Below are positions 6,853 to 16,198 of a stretch of DNA of 64,000 bases, one piece after another. How positions within the stretch are numbered: position 1 is the stretch's first letter; each line of letters begins with the position of its first letter. This DNA comes from JBBIGV01 sp037447335. Lineage in GTDB: Bacteria > Bacteroidota > Ignavibacteria > Ignavibacteriales > Ignavibacteriaceae. Below the pieces are notes generated by a model. It worked only from the letters and a program-made list of their open reading frames with translations, made no database searches and was not told the DNA's origin. The translations under genes were made by a program, and so were the position numbers. The stretch covers positions 1 to 64,000 of the forward strand of contig JBBIGV010000010.1 in assembly GCA_037447335.1 (NCBI GenBank), in the 5' to 3' direction.

Positions 6853-9133
6853 TTAAAACTCGGCGCTTATTCCTATCGTGGGCAGTAAGCCAATAGATGA
6901 TTCATTATCTACGCTTTGTGTACGCGGATCCCATCTTACAAAACCCTGGTTCTTTCTGTTATACACGTTTTGAACATCAACATAAGTAATGAGAGTCCAT
7001 CCGTCAAAAAACCACCGGCGGTCAACCCGTAAATCGAGGCTATGATTATCGCGGAGCCTGTCGCTGTTAAAATTAATTACCGATTGCGTGCAGTCGGGAT
7101 TAAAAGGAGTGTAAGGCCTGCCGGTCGAATATCTGAACTTCAGGCTTGCTTCCCAGTTTTCATTGAATTTGTAGCCGCCGCTTAAATTAAAAATCCATGT
7201 CTGGTCATATCTCCCTATTCTTTTTATGCCGTCAAACGGTGTAAATTTTGTTTCGCTCCATGTCAGGCTTGAAATTCCGTAGAAAGGAATTTCGGATAAT
7301 TTTTTTTAAACGGACAGCTCAACACCAAAGGAATTTCCTTTACCATCATTGGTCAGCGGCTCTAACCCGAAAGAAGAAAAGTTATCATCACTACCAGAAA
7401 AACCAGCACCGGTATTTGCGAGCACGAGGTATGGTCTTACAATGCTTGCCGGCTAATTCTTATAGTCTTTAAAAAATGCATCAACTTTTAATAAGGCATC
7501 ATCGCGAAGCCTGAAATCAAATCCGCCGATAAACTGGTTTGTTCTTACACTTTTTAATTTTTTATTGGATTCATCTGCTGCAAGCCAAATATAAGATGGC
7601 GACTGATGATAAACGCCGGTACTGAAGTTTATATTTGTGAGTTCGTTCAGCTTATAAGAAACCGAGAACCTCGGGCTAAACGTAAACTTACTCTCAATCC
7701 CGTCAAAATAATCCGAGCGCAAACCAAAGTTCATAATGAACCTTGAAAAGATATGTGCATTTAAATCTGTATAAGCAGCTCCCTTTGTAAATCGCCTTGT
7801 TGTTCGGAGAGAAGTGAGCGGGAGAGAATCCCCGAAGGTTGTAATAAATGTGGGAAAGAAAAGATCAGCATCAAATTTAACCTGCTTGACAGATGCACCC
7901 ATGTTCAGTTCGGATTTGGGTGAAAGCTTGTAAATTACATCTGCACGTAAAGAGTTTTCAGCTTCAAGCGATTTATTTTTAAATATCGGATTGAGCAGTG
8001 AATCACGCTGAGAGGTATCAAAATCAATATGATTGCGGCTGAGAATTATATCAGCAAAACCTTTATCAAACAAATGTCTGAAAGTAAAACCTGTAACGTA
8101 TTGAATCTGATCGCTTCCGAGTATACGGGAGTTGTCAAAGCGCTTATCAGGAGTATCGTTAAAGTATCTTAAGTTATCGAAAGCGCCGATGAAAAGAAAA
8201 GACAGAGAGTTCCGGTTGTCTATCTTAAAATTCATTTTTGAGAGCACATCATAGTACTCAGGCACAAAGCTGAAACCGGCAGCTTTAAAAATGAAATCCA
8301 GATAACTTCTCCGGGCAGAAAAAATAAAATCCGAACTGCTGCTAAAAGGACCTTCAAGGTTTAATCCAAATTGTGAAGCAGAGATTGTTGCTTTGCCGCC
8401 AAACCTGTCATTTCTTCCGTTGCGAAGATCAATAGTTAAGATAGAAGACAACTTATCTCCGTATAGTACCGGAAACCGCCTGTGGAAAAAGATGTTTCTT
8501 TTACGAAATCAAGATTGACATAGCTTAATTGTCCTCCGGCGGCGCCTTGTGTTCCAAAGTGATTTATGTTAGGAACTTCAATGCCATCAATAATATAAAG
8601 ATATTCGGAAGGCGCTCCGCCGCGTACTACAAGATCATTTCTGCCGGCATCAGCCTGCGCAACACCGGGTAAAACAGAGATGCTCTTATCACATCTTCAA
8701 AACCACCGGGCGCGCGGCGTATTTCTTCATAGCTGAAATTTCTTACACTGTTTAACTCAATCGGATTTTGAGTGAAGTAACCCGATGTTACTGTTATCCC
8801 CTCAAGTTGAATTAATTCTTCAATAAGAGCAAAATCAATTTGTGCAGGGCGTGCAGAGCTTACCTGTACATCTGTTTTTATAACAGCATTATATCCAATT
8901 GATGAAGCACGAAGCCGGTAAGTGCCCGGGGCTAAACTGGTTATCCGGTATTGTCCGTTAACATCTGTGGCGGCGCCTTTGTCGGTATCCATCACAAGGA
9001 TGTTTACACCGGGCAAAGGCTGACTGGTAACAGCATCTGTTACGGTGCCGTAAATTACTGTGCCGCTTTGTGCAGAGATAAAGTTGGTTAGAGCGAATGA
9101 GACAACTATTGCCGTTATAAAATAATTTTTCAT
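6853..9133 (-). pseudogene. TonB-dependent receptor (CarboxypepD_reg + plug + barrel), decayed
   Basis: The minus strand encodes a full-length receptor in pieces. From 9133 there is a signal peptide (FALTNFISAQ) and a CarboxypepD_reg-like domain (GTVTDAVTSQPLPGVNILV), then the plug (DLVVRGGAPSEYLYIIDGIE) and the beta-barrel, ending GISAEF with TAA at 6853-6855. Lesions seen are: a one-base loss near 8684, a second near 8470, TAG at 7453-7455 after FKDYKN, and TAA at 7306-7308 where VQKKL is expected. Intact, it would import a ligand across the outer membrane with TonB energy. At least four lesions make sequencing error an unlikely sole cause. Confidence 0.85.
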
Positions 9134-9257
9134 AACAATAGAAAGAAGAAGTTTCTGATTTTATCAATCAAAACGGCTATAGTCATTAAAAAGTTCAAAA
9201 GTAATGAAGCGATGAACATTCTGATCGATACATGCGAATTAAGTTTGTTCAAGATCA

Positions 9258-11606
9258 TTAAATAGGCCAGAATACGCTCAACATTAACAGAGCAACTATC
9301 ATCACAACTATTGTAAGCGGAATTCCGATCCTCATATAATCCTTAAATCCATAACCACCTGGTCCCATTACTAAAACGTTTGCCGGATGAGAAACAGGGC
9401 TTAGAAAACTTGCTGATGCTGCTATTGCGAGCATCATCATCATGGTATAAGCCGAGAAATTTAAATCCTGTGAAATACTGAAAACAATCGGAGACATAAG
9501 AACAACAAGCGCAGAGGTAGGAATAACTGTTGCAGCTATAGTAATTAAGAGATAGAGCGCTGTTATTATTCCCCACGGACCCCAATAGTCTGCTAGCAGC
9601 AAAACCTGTGACGATATCAGAGAAGCGGCGCCGGTTTTATCCATTGCAATTCCAAGCGGAAGCATACCGGCAATAAGAAAAACGGATCTCCAGTCAATCG
9701 AACGGTAGGCTTCATCCATAGTTAAACATTTTGTAAGTATCATCAGTACTACACCTAGTACTGCTGCAATTGAAATCGGCAGCAAGCCAAATAATACCAT
9801 TGTTAAAATACCAGCCATAATCAGCGCAGAGACCGGAGCTTTATTTGTAATAGGAGCCTCTTTAATTTCGCCGCCAAAAATTATAAAATCAGGATCATTC
9901 ATAAGGAGTTTAATTTTTTCGTGTTTACCAAGAATCAGCAGAGCATCACCAAACCTTAAAGGAATATCGCGCAGGTTCGAACGGATAGCCTTTCCCTCAC
10001 GCCATATTGCGAGCACCTGCAAGCCGTATTTACCACGAAAATGAATTTGCCTTAAGGTTTTTCCCGGAAGTGAAGAACGCGGCGAGAGAGTTGCTTCTAT
10101 CAATCCGATTTGTTCTGTTTCGAGCCGGCTTATATCAGGCGCTTTTCCGGTATCGATCTCAAGTTCCTGCAAACCGTTAAGTATTTCGAGGTCTTCTATT
10201 CTTCCTTCAATTAAAAGAAGATCATTCGCTTTTATAAGTTCTTCGGGGGAAGGCATTACCAATGGCTCATCATCTCTGATAATTGCAATTACTCTCAAAC
10301 CGAATATTGCACCCATCCGGCTTTTTGAAAGAGACTGATCAATCAGCCTGGAATCTTCAGGTACCTTCACCACAAATGTTTTTTCCTGAACTCTGAATAC
10401 ATTTCTGAGTTCACTCTCATCAACTGTATGATAAGCAAGGAACTCATCTGAATTGCTGATTGCAGCAAGATTTTCTTCTTTTCCCTGTACAAGAAGTTCA
10501 TCACCGGATTTCAGGCGTAACTCAGAAATGTGCGTCCTTATCACTTCGTTACCCCTTTTTACTGCGAGGATGTTAACCCCATATTTATGCCTGAAGTTGG
10601 TTTCGTGAACCGTATAATCCTGCAGTGAAGAATTCTCACGGATGATTAATGCAGCTAATTTAATTTCTGAAGTAAAGATGCTCTCCAAAAAAACATCCTT
10701 ATTCTGAACTTGTAAATTGAGCCATCCGCGGAATTCATTTAATCTTTCCAGCTTGCCTCCCACAATAAGCTGATCACCTTCAAGCAAAACAGTATCGGGG
10801 TCAGGTGCTAACTGTGTTAAACCGTTTCTGATAATTGCAAAAATTGTTAATCCGGCAGCAGCGCCGAGATGAGTTTCAGCCAAAATCTTCCCGATCAATG
10901 AAGAATCTTTACGCACTTTCATAACACAGGTTCGCTCCTGCAGCGCATACTGCTCGTTAAGTTTTGCCGTACTGCTGATAGTTTCACTTTTGGGGTCTCT
11001 TTTGGGAAGAAATAATCTGCCCAGCAGTCCAACAAAAAGTAAACCGGATATGAATACAAAAATTCCTACAGGAAAAAAATCAAAGAGCTTAAATGGTGTG
11101 AGCCCGGAAATGCGAAGATAATCGGTAACCAGAAGGTTTGTTGTTGCAAGCATAGTAGTACATCCACCAAGCAGAGCTCCGATTGCCATTGGCATTAACA
11201 TTCTTGATGGTGGATTTCCTGTTCGTCTGCATACACTCATTACTGCGGGAAGCATTAATGCAGCAACACCGATATTGTTCATAAAAGCTGATAATAAACC
11301 GGAGACGATCATGATGGAAAGTATGATGCCCATCTCACTATTACCTGCAAAGTTCAGCACATATCTGCCAAGCACTGCTGCAGCATTTGTACGTGTTAAT
11401 GCCGCGCTAAGTATGAACATTGACCATATAGTAATTACTGCAGAACTGCTGAACCCTGAAATCGCTTCCTGCGGGGTTACTAATCCTGTGGCAGCAATTG
11501 AAACCAGCACAATCAGCGCTACAATATCCATCCTGACTTTCCCGGAAACGAACAGCACCAGCGCCGAAAATAAAATTATGAAGAAAATTATTATTTCAGA
11601 GTTCAA
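9258..11606 (-). CDS. SLC13-family permease with four RCK-C (TrkA-C) domains
   Basis: This 782-residue inner-membrane protein is split like other bacterial SLC13/DASS permeases. An N-terminal transport half (residues 1-210, with NNIGVAALMLPAV) and a C-terminal half (residues 590-782, with IPTSALVVLMSPIVF) flank a cytoplasmic block. The block contains four TrkA-C-like domains with repeated GLxIFAIIRNG/YGVNILAVKRG patterns at about 215-290, 300-385, 395-480 and 500-585. The substrate may be sulfate, a dicarboxylate or another anion; the sequence does not decide. The RCK-C domains suggest ligand gating. A shorter paralogue is divergently placed at 11955. Confidence 0.85.
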   Translation of the reverse strand: MNSEIIIFFIILFSALVLFVSGKVRMDIVALIVLVSIAATGLVTPQEAISGFSSSAVITIWSMFILSAALTRTNAAAVLGRYVLNFAGNSEMGIILSIMIVSGLLSAFMNNIGVAALMLPAVMSVCRRTGNPPSRMLMPMAIGALLGGCTTMLATTNLLVTDYLRISGLTPFKLFDFFPVGIFVFISGLLFVGLLGRLFLPKRDPKSETISSTAKLNEQYALQERTCVMKVRKDSSLIGKILAETHLGAAAGLTIFAIIRNGLTQLAPDPDTVLLEGDQLIVGGKLERLNEFRGWLNLQVQNKDVFLESIFTSEIKLAALIIRENSSLQDYTVHETNFRHKYGVNILAVKRGNEVIRTHISELRLKSGDELLVQGKEENLAAISNSDEFLAYHTVDESELRNVFRVQEKTFVVKVPEDSRLIDQSLSKSRMGAIFGLRVIAIIRDDEPLVMPSPEELIKANDLLLIEGRIEDLEILNGLQELEIDTGKAPDISRLETEQIGLIEATLSPRSSLPGKTLRQIHFRGKYGLQVLAIWREGKAIRSNLRDIPLRFGDALLILGKHEKIKLLMNDPDFIIFGGEIKEAPITNKAPVSALIMAGILTMVLFGLLPISIAAVLGVVLMILTKCLTMDEAYRSIDWRSVFLIAGMLPLGIAMDKTGAASLISSQVLLLADYWGPWGIITALYLLITIAATVIPTSALVVLMSPIVFSISQDLNFSAYTMMMMLAIAASASFLSPVSHPANVLVMGPGGYGFKDYMRIGIPLTIVVMIVALLMLSVFWPI

Positions 11607-11954
11607 AAATTATACAGATGTGGGTTTAATGTTTTGTAATAATTCGTCTTTGTAAACTGTGCTAATATAATAATTTTAAGATTGATTATTTTCGATTCTG
11701 ATAATAGTAATAATACGGAAGTAATTCCTTATCCTACACTTGTCTGCATTTTCCTTGTGGTAACTCCAGGCAATCTGATTTCATTACAAGAGCAACAAAG
11801 ACGGGCTTCATATCGGGAGAAAATGCAAGCCAACCGTGAATTCCCTCGTTTTGACTTAAATTTTTTTTATCCTATCTTTTTACCAACTTAATAATGTGAA
11901 TTCAAAAGAATTTTAACAGCAACCTTAACTTCAAAAACGGAGTAGTGAAGCAGA
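11607..11954. other. divergent intergenic region between two SLC13 genes
   Basis: This 348-base spacer separates the divergently transcribed permeases and must hold both promoters. No convincing -33/-7 boxes were identified. A minus-strand stretch reading GIHGWLAFSPDMKPVFVA looks vaguely like a PD40/WD40 fragment but is too short to call. Confidence 0.4.
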
Positions 11955-13733
11955 ATGACAACCGAAATGCTGATCGTATTCGGAATAATAATCGGCGCAG
12001 TTATACTGTTTGCCACAGAAAAAATTCCCGTTGATCTTACAGCTATTATAGTAATGGGAGTGCTGCTTGTCTCCGGAATTATTACCGCAGAGGAAGGCAT
12101 CTCCGGCTTTAGTAACACGGCTACAATTACAGTAGGAGCAATGTTTGTTGTAAGTGCCGCTTTAAAGAAAACCGGCGCTGTAAATATACTTGGTGTAATT
12201 TCTCAAAAACTCTTCAAGTTCAGTTTTTGGGTTGGGCTTATCCTGACAATGATCCTGATCGGAGTGATCTCCGCATTTATTAACAACACACCGGTTGTTG
12301 CCGTGTTCATACCAATAATGCTTGGAGTTGCCCGTGATAATGATATAAGCCCGTCAAAACTCTTAATGCCTATTTCATTCGCTTCAATGTTTGGTGGTGT
12401 ATGTACATTAATCGGAACATCAACAAACATTCTGGTTAGTTCTATAGCTGTGCAGTATGGTCAGCCGGGCTTCGGCATGTTCGAATTTACATCGCTGGGA
12501 ATAATTTTCTTTATTTGCGGAACGTTATATATGACTTTTTTCGGGGTAAATTTAATCCCAAAAAGAAAGTTTGAGGGAGAACTTACTCAGAAATACAAAA
12601 TGAGTGATTATCTTACAGATATTGTACTGCTCCCGGAAGCAAAATCAGTTGGTACACGACTAATCGAATCACCTCTTATTAAAGAACTTGAAATAGACGT
12701 ACTTGAAGTTATACGAGATGGTTCAAGACTGCTGAGACCAACCTCCGAAATTGTTCTTCAGGAAAATGATATTTTAAGAGTAAGATGCGATTTGAGTCAG
12801 ATTCAAAAGCTGAAGGAACGCGTTGGAATTATGTTCAAATCCGATTTAAAACTTCGTGATGAGGATTTTAAAGCAGAAGATCTTATTCTTACAGAAGCTA
12901 TTATTGCTCCCAACTCCAACCTGATTGGCAAAACGCTGAAAACCTCCAGGTTCAGAAATGTTTTCAGAGCGAATGCGCTTGCACTCAGACACCGCGGACA
13001 GCTTATGCAAAAAGAATTTATCAATACAGTTCTGAAAGCAGGCGATGCACTCTTGCTCGAGGTAAGAAAAGAAAATTATGCTGAATTGAAAAGCGATCCG
13101 AACTTTGTTATAGTTTCGGATATTGAAACAAAACAATATCGCAAGAGGAAAATAATTCCCGCTCTTCTTATAGTTGCCGGAATCATCGCAACAGCAACGT
13201 TGGGTATATTACCTATTATGGTCAGCGCAATACTCGGATGTATTCTTCTTGTCTTTACCGGCTGCATTACATTGGAGGAAGCCTATCACTCAATCGAATG
13301 GAATGTGGTATTTTTACTGGGTGGAATATTGTCGCTGGGCATCGCTCTTGAAAAAACAGGAGCAGCTTTGTTCGTTTCCAACCAGATGATAAATCTGCTT
13401 GGAGTATTAGGCCCTGTTGCAATAGTTGCGGCATTTTATCTGATGACAACCCTGCTAACAGAAACAATGTCGAATAATGCAACTGCGGTTTTATTTGCAC
13501 CGATAGCAATTGCCGCAGCCGAATCTATGGGCGTAAGCCCGCGCCCGTTCCTGATGGCTGTAGCATTTGCAGCATCGGCAAGTTTTATGACACCGGTTGG
13601 CTATCAGACAAATACTATGATCTACGGAGTAGGGCAGTATAAATTTTCGGACTTTCTCAAAGTTGGAACACCGCTCAATATTATGTTTTGGATACTTGCT
13701 TCTATTTTTATACCTATATTTTTTCCTTTTTAA
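11955..13733 (+). CDS. SLC13-family permease with two RCK-C domains
   Basis: This 592-residue paralogue of the 9258-11606 product has the same split architecture but two central TrkA-C domains (about 205-285 and 300-385) instead of four. The transport halves show NNTPVVAVFIPIML near residue 112, a GTSTNILVS substrate-loop motif, and TETMSNNATAVLFAPIAI in the second half; the paired hydrophobic re-entrant loops are typical of DASS transporters. It is followed within 15 bases by an MscS gene and then an antiporter, probably as one operon. The anion substrate is not determined. Confidence 0.85.
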   Translation: MTTEMLIVFGIIIGAVILFATEKIPVDLTAIIVMGVLLVSGIITAEEGISGFSNTATITVGAMFVVSAALKKTGAVNILGVISQKLFKFSFWVGLILTMILIGVISAFINNTPVVAVFIPIMLGVARDNDISPSKLLMPISFASMFGGVCTLIGTSTNILVSSIAVQYGQPGFGMFEFTSLGIIFFICGTLYMTFFGVNLIPKRKFEGELTQKYKMSDYLTDIVLLPEAKSVGTRLIESPLIKELEIDVLEVIRDGSRLLRPTSEIVLQENDILRVRCDLSQIQKLKERVGIMFKSDLKLRDEDFKAEDLILTEAIIAPNSNLIGKTLKTSRFRNVFRANALALRHRGQLMQKEFINTVLKAGDALLLEVRKENYAELKSDPNFVIVSDIETKQYRKRKIIPALLIVAGIIATATLGILPIMVSAILGCILLVFTGCITLEEAYHSIEWNVVFLLGGILSLGIALEKTGAALFVSNQMINLLGVLGPVAIVAAFYLMTTLLTETMSNNATAVLFAPIAIAAAESMGVSPRPFLMAVAFAASASFMTPVGYQTNTMIYGVGQYKFSDFLKVGTPLNIMFWILASIFIPIFFPF

Positions 13734-13748
13734 TGCGAGGTTTATAAA

Positions 13749-14621
13749 TTGGAATTTAGGCACGAGATAAAAAAATGGATGGATGCTGCCGTAGTTAATA
13801 TTGGTAACACACAAATTACTCTGTGGACAGTTACATATCTGCTGCTGCTTACTTTTCTGTTGGTTATAATAACATCTAAACTGAAAAAGCTGGTTATTCA
13901 CAGGCTGTTGTCAAAAAGCGGAATAGATATCGGCGTTCTTGAAGCGTTCGGTTCAATTTTCAGATACGTAATACTAACGATAGGATTTATAATAATACTT
14001 CAAACTGCGGGAATTGACTTAAGCAGTCTTACCATTCTTTTTGGTGCGCTTGGCGTTGGTATAGGGTTTGGCCTTCAGAATATTACAAATAATTTTGTCA
14101 GCGGTTTAATTATTCTTTTTGAACGCCCTATAAAGATTGGTGACAGAATTGAAGTAGGCGGAATAACCGGCGATGTTACAAAAATTTCTATGCGCGCTAC
14201 CACCATTTTAACTAATGATAATATTTCGATCATAGTACCCAACTCAGAATTTATTTCATCTTCAGTAATCAACTGGAGTCATAACGATAGAAAAGTAAGA
14301 TTTCAGATTCCTGTTGCCGTTTCTTATAAAGAAGATCCTGAAAAAGTTCGGGACATCATTGTTGATGTTGCCTCAAAGAACAATGCGGTGTTGAAAGATC
14401 CGCCTCCTTTTGTACGTTTTTCAGAGTACGGTGATAGCGCACTGATATTCAGCTTGCGTGCATGGACTACCGAATACATTAACCGACCGGGCGCTTTCAG
14501 AAGCATTTTATTCTTCGATATATTTAAAAGATTTCGTGAAGAAGGAATTGAAATTCCGTATCCGCAAAGAGATATTCATATAAAAGATATTCCAGGCTCA
14601 TCAGAAATAAAGGTCAGCTAA
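13749..14621 (+). CDS. MscS-family mechanosensitive channel
   Basis: This 290-residue small-conductance mechanosensitive channel subunit has about three predicted membrane segments. The MscS pore/beta-domain signature begins GALGVGIGFGLQNITNNFVS and runs into FERPIKIGDRIEVGG, followed by VPNSEFISSSVINWS. It opens on hypo-osmotic shock to release solutes. It starts at TTG 13749, 15 bases after the permease stop, and ends 3 bases before the next gene, so it is within an operon of ion transporters. Confidence 0.9.
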   Translation: MEFRHEIKKWMDAAVVNIGNTQITLWTVTYLLLLTFLLVIITSKLKKLVIHRLLSKSGIDIGVLEAFGSIFRYVILTIGFIIILQTAGIDLSSLTILFGALGVGIGFGLQNITNNFVSGLIILFERPIKIGDRIEVGGITGDVTKISMRATTILTNDNISIIVPNSEFISSSVINWSHNDRKVRFQIPVAVSYKEDPEKVRDIIVDVASKNNAVLKDPPPFVRFSEYGDSALIFSLRAWTTEYINRPGAFRSILFFDIFKRFREEGIEIPYPQRDIHIKDIPGSSEIKVS

Positions 14622-14624
14622 AGT

Positions 14625-16079
14625 ATGATAGGGCTCGAATATCTCCTGCTTGTATTTGCACTTCTTATACTTACCAGTATTGGCATTGCGAAGCTGTTCG
14701 ATAATCTTGGTATACCAACAATATTATTGTTTATTGGTGTCGGGATGTTAGCCGGTTCTGAAGGGCTTGGCGGGATTCAATTTAATGATGCAAGGCTGGC
14801 TCAATCTATTGGTATTATTGCACTTGTTCTGATACTTTTTTCGGGCGGTATTGACACTAACTGGCAGTCCGTAAAAAGTTCTGTTTTGCCTGCTTCGCTG
14901 CTTGCAACTTTAGGAGTGCTGTTAACAGCTATACTTGTAGGCGTATTTGTAATGTACCTGCTGGATATTCCTCTTTTGTGGGGAATACTTGTTGGCGCAA
15001 TCATATCATCAACAGATGCCGCAGCAGTCTTTTCAATTTTACGCGGGAAAAATTCACGCCTTAAAGAAAACGTACAGCCTCTGCTTGAACTTGAATCAGG
15101 CAGCAACGATCCAATGGCAGTGTTTCTTACAATCGGAACAATAGAATTGATACTTAATCCATCTTATGGATTCATCAATATTGTTCTTCTCTTTATTTAT
15201 CAAATGGGTCTTGGATTGATTGCAGGTTTATTATTTGGCAGAGTTGCAGTTTACCTGCTTAACAAACTAACGTTTTCATACGAAGGCATTTACCCTGTCT
15301 TTGCATTGGCGCTGATCGTAATGACGTTCGGAATTACAACCATTGCCGGCGGCAGCGGATTCCTCGCTGTGTATGCTGCCGGATTAATTGTGGGCAACAG
15401 CTCTTTCATTCAGAAAAAAGGATTGATAAGATTTTTTGACGGACTTGCATGGCTTGGGCAGATTGCAATGTTTATTACCCTTGGTTTGCTTGTTTTTCCC
15501 TCGCACCTGGCGGAAGTATTGCTTACCGGAGTGATAATCTCCGCATTTCTTATGTTCGTTGCGCGGCCGGCAAGCGTCTTTATTTCACTTGCATTCAGCA
15601 AATACAACTGGAGAGAAAAAGCATTAGTTTCCTGGGTCGGGCTCAGAGGTGCTGTACCGATTATTCTTGCAACTTTCCCTTTGCTTGCCGGTGTACAACA
15701 CGCCGAATTAATTTTTAATATCGTTTTCTTTATCGTGTTAACTTCAGCATTACTTCAGGGCTGGTCGCTTGCTTCAGTTGCAAAGTTTTTCAAGCTCGAT
15801 TTACCATTAGAGATTAAGAGGAGATACCCGATTGAATTTAACCCGGTTGAAGGAACTGATACTGAACTTATCGATTTTATAGTACCGTTCAATTCTCATA
15901 TTGCCGGAAAGCCGCTTGTTGAACTTGATTTTCCGGATGACAGCAGGGTCGTGCTGATCTGGCGGAATGAAACGAGCATTGTCCCCAGCGGTGGAACAAT
16001 TCTTGAAGAAGGGGATACTTTACTGATACTTGTTAATAAAAATAATCTTGAACGAATTAAAGATATATTCTCGCACTGA
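14625..16079 (+). CDS. CPA1-family K+(Na+)/H+ antiporter with C-terminal RCK-C domain (NhaP2/CvrA-like)
   Basis: This 484-residue protein has about 12 hydrophobic segments. The family motifs ISSTDAAAVFSIL and LELESGSNDPMAVFLT carry the conserved transport aspartates. A TrkA-C domain occupies the last 80 residues (HIAGKPLVELDFPDDSRVVL). Length and layout match the NhaP2/CvrA potassium/proton antiporters, which extrude K+ in exchange for protons. Its start is 3 bases after the MscS gene, supporting co-regulation in cation or osmotic homeostasis. Confidence 0.88.
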   Translation: MIGLEYLLLVFALLILTSIGIAKLFDNLGIPTILLFIGVGMLAGSEGLGGIQFNDARLAQSIGIIALVLILFSGGIDTNWQSVKSSVLPASLLATLGVLLTAILVGVFVMYLLDIPLLWGILVGAIISSTDAAAVFSILRGKNSRLKENVQPLLELESGSNDPMAVFLTIGTIELILNPSYGFINIVLLFIYQMGLGLIAGLLFGRVAVYLLNKLTFSYEGIYPVFALALIVMTFGITTIAGGSGFLAVYAAGLIVGNSSFIQKKGLIRFFDGLAWLGQIAMFITLGLLVFPSHLAEVLLTGVIISAFLMFVARPASVFISLAFSKYNWREKALVSWVGLRGAVPIILATFPLLAGVQHAELIFNIVFFIVLTSALLQGWSLASVAKFFKLDLPLEIKRRYPIEFNPVEGTDTELIDFIVPFNSHIAGKPLVELDFPDDSRVVLIWRNETSIVPSGGTILEEGDTLLILVNKNNLERIKDIFSH

Positions 16080-16163
16080 TATTACTCATATACACCGGAG
16101 GTGAATTTGTTCAGCATTCTGCCGGTAATTATATCTAAAGAACAAACAGGAATCGATTATTCC

Positions 16164-16194
16164 CTTGAACAGCCTTTATAATTTACTATTTTTG
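16164..16194 (+). promoter_or_regulatory. Bacteroidota-type promoter abutting the TPR gene start
   Basis: CTTG at 16164-16167, a 19-base spacer and TATTTTTG at 16187-16194 match the Bacteroidota consensus TTTG-N19-21-TAnnTTTG in seven or eight positions. Transcription would begin about five bases after the second box, at or next to the ATG at 16199, which implies a leaderless or nearly leaderless mRNA. No Shine-Dalgarno sequence precedes that ATG. Confidence 0.4.
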
Positions 16195-16198
16195 AACT

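Noticed and set aside
11720..11850. PD40/WD40-like peptide fragment on the minus strand between the SLC13 genes
   Set aside because: About 20 suggestive residues only, with no flanking repeat blades.
16107..16181. 24-codon TTG frame behind a strong GGAGGT between the antiporter and the TPR gene
   Set aside because: Too short and overlapping the likely promoter of the TPR gene; no recognisable peptide.
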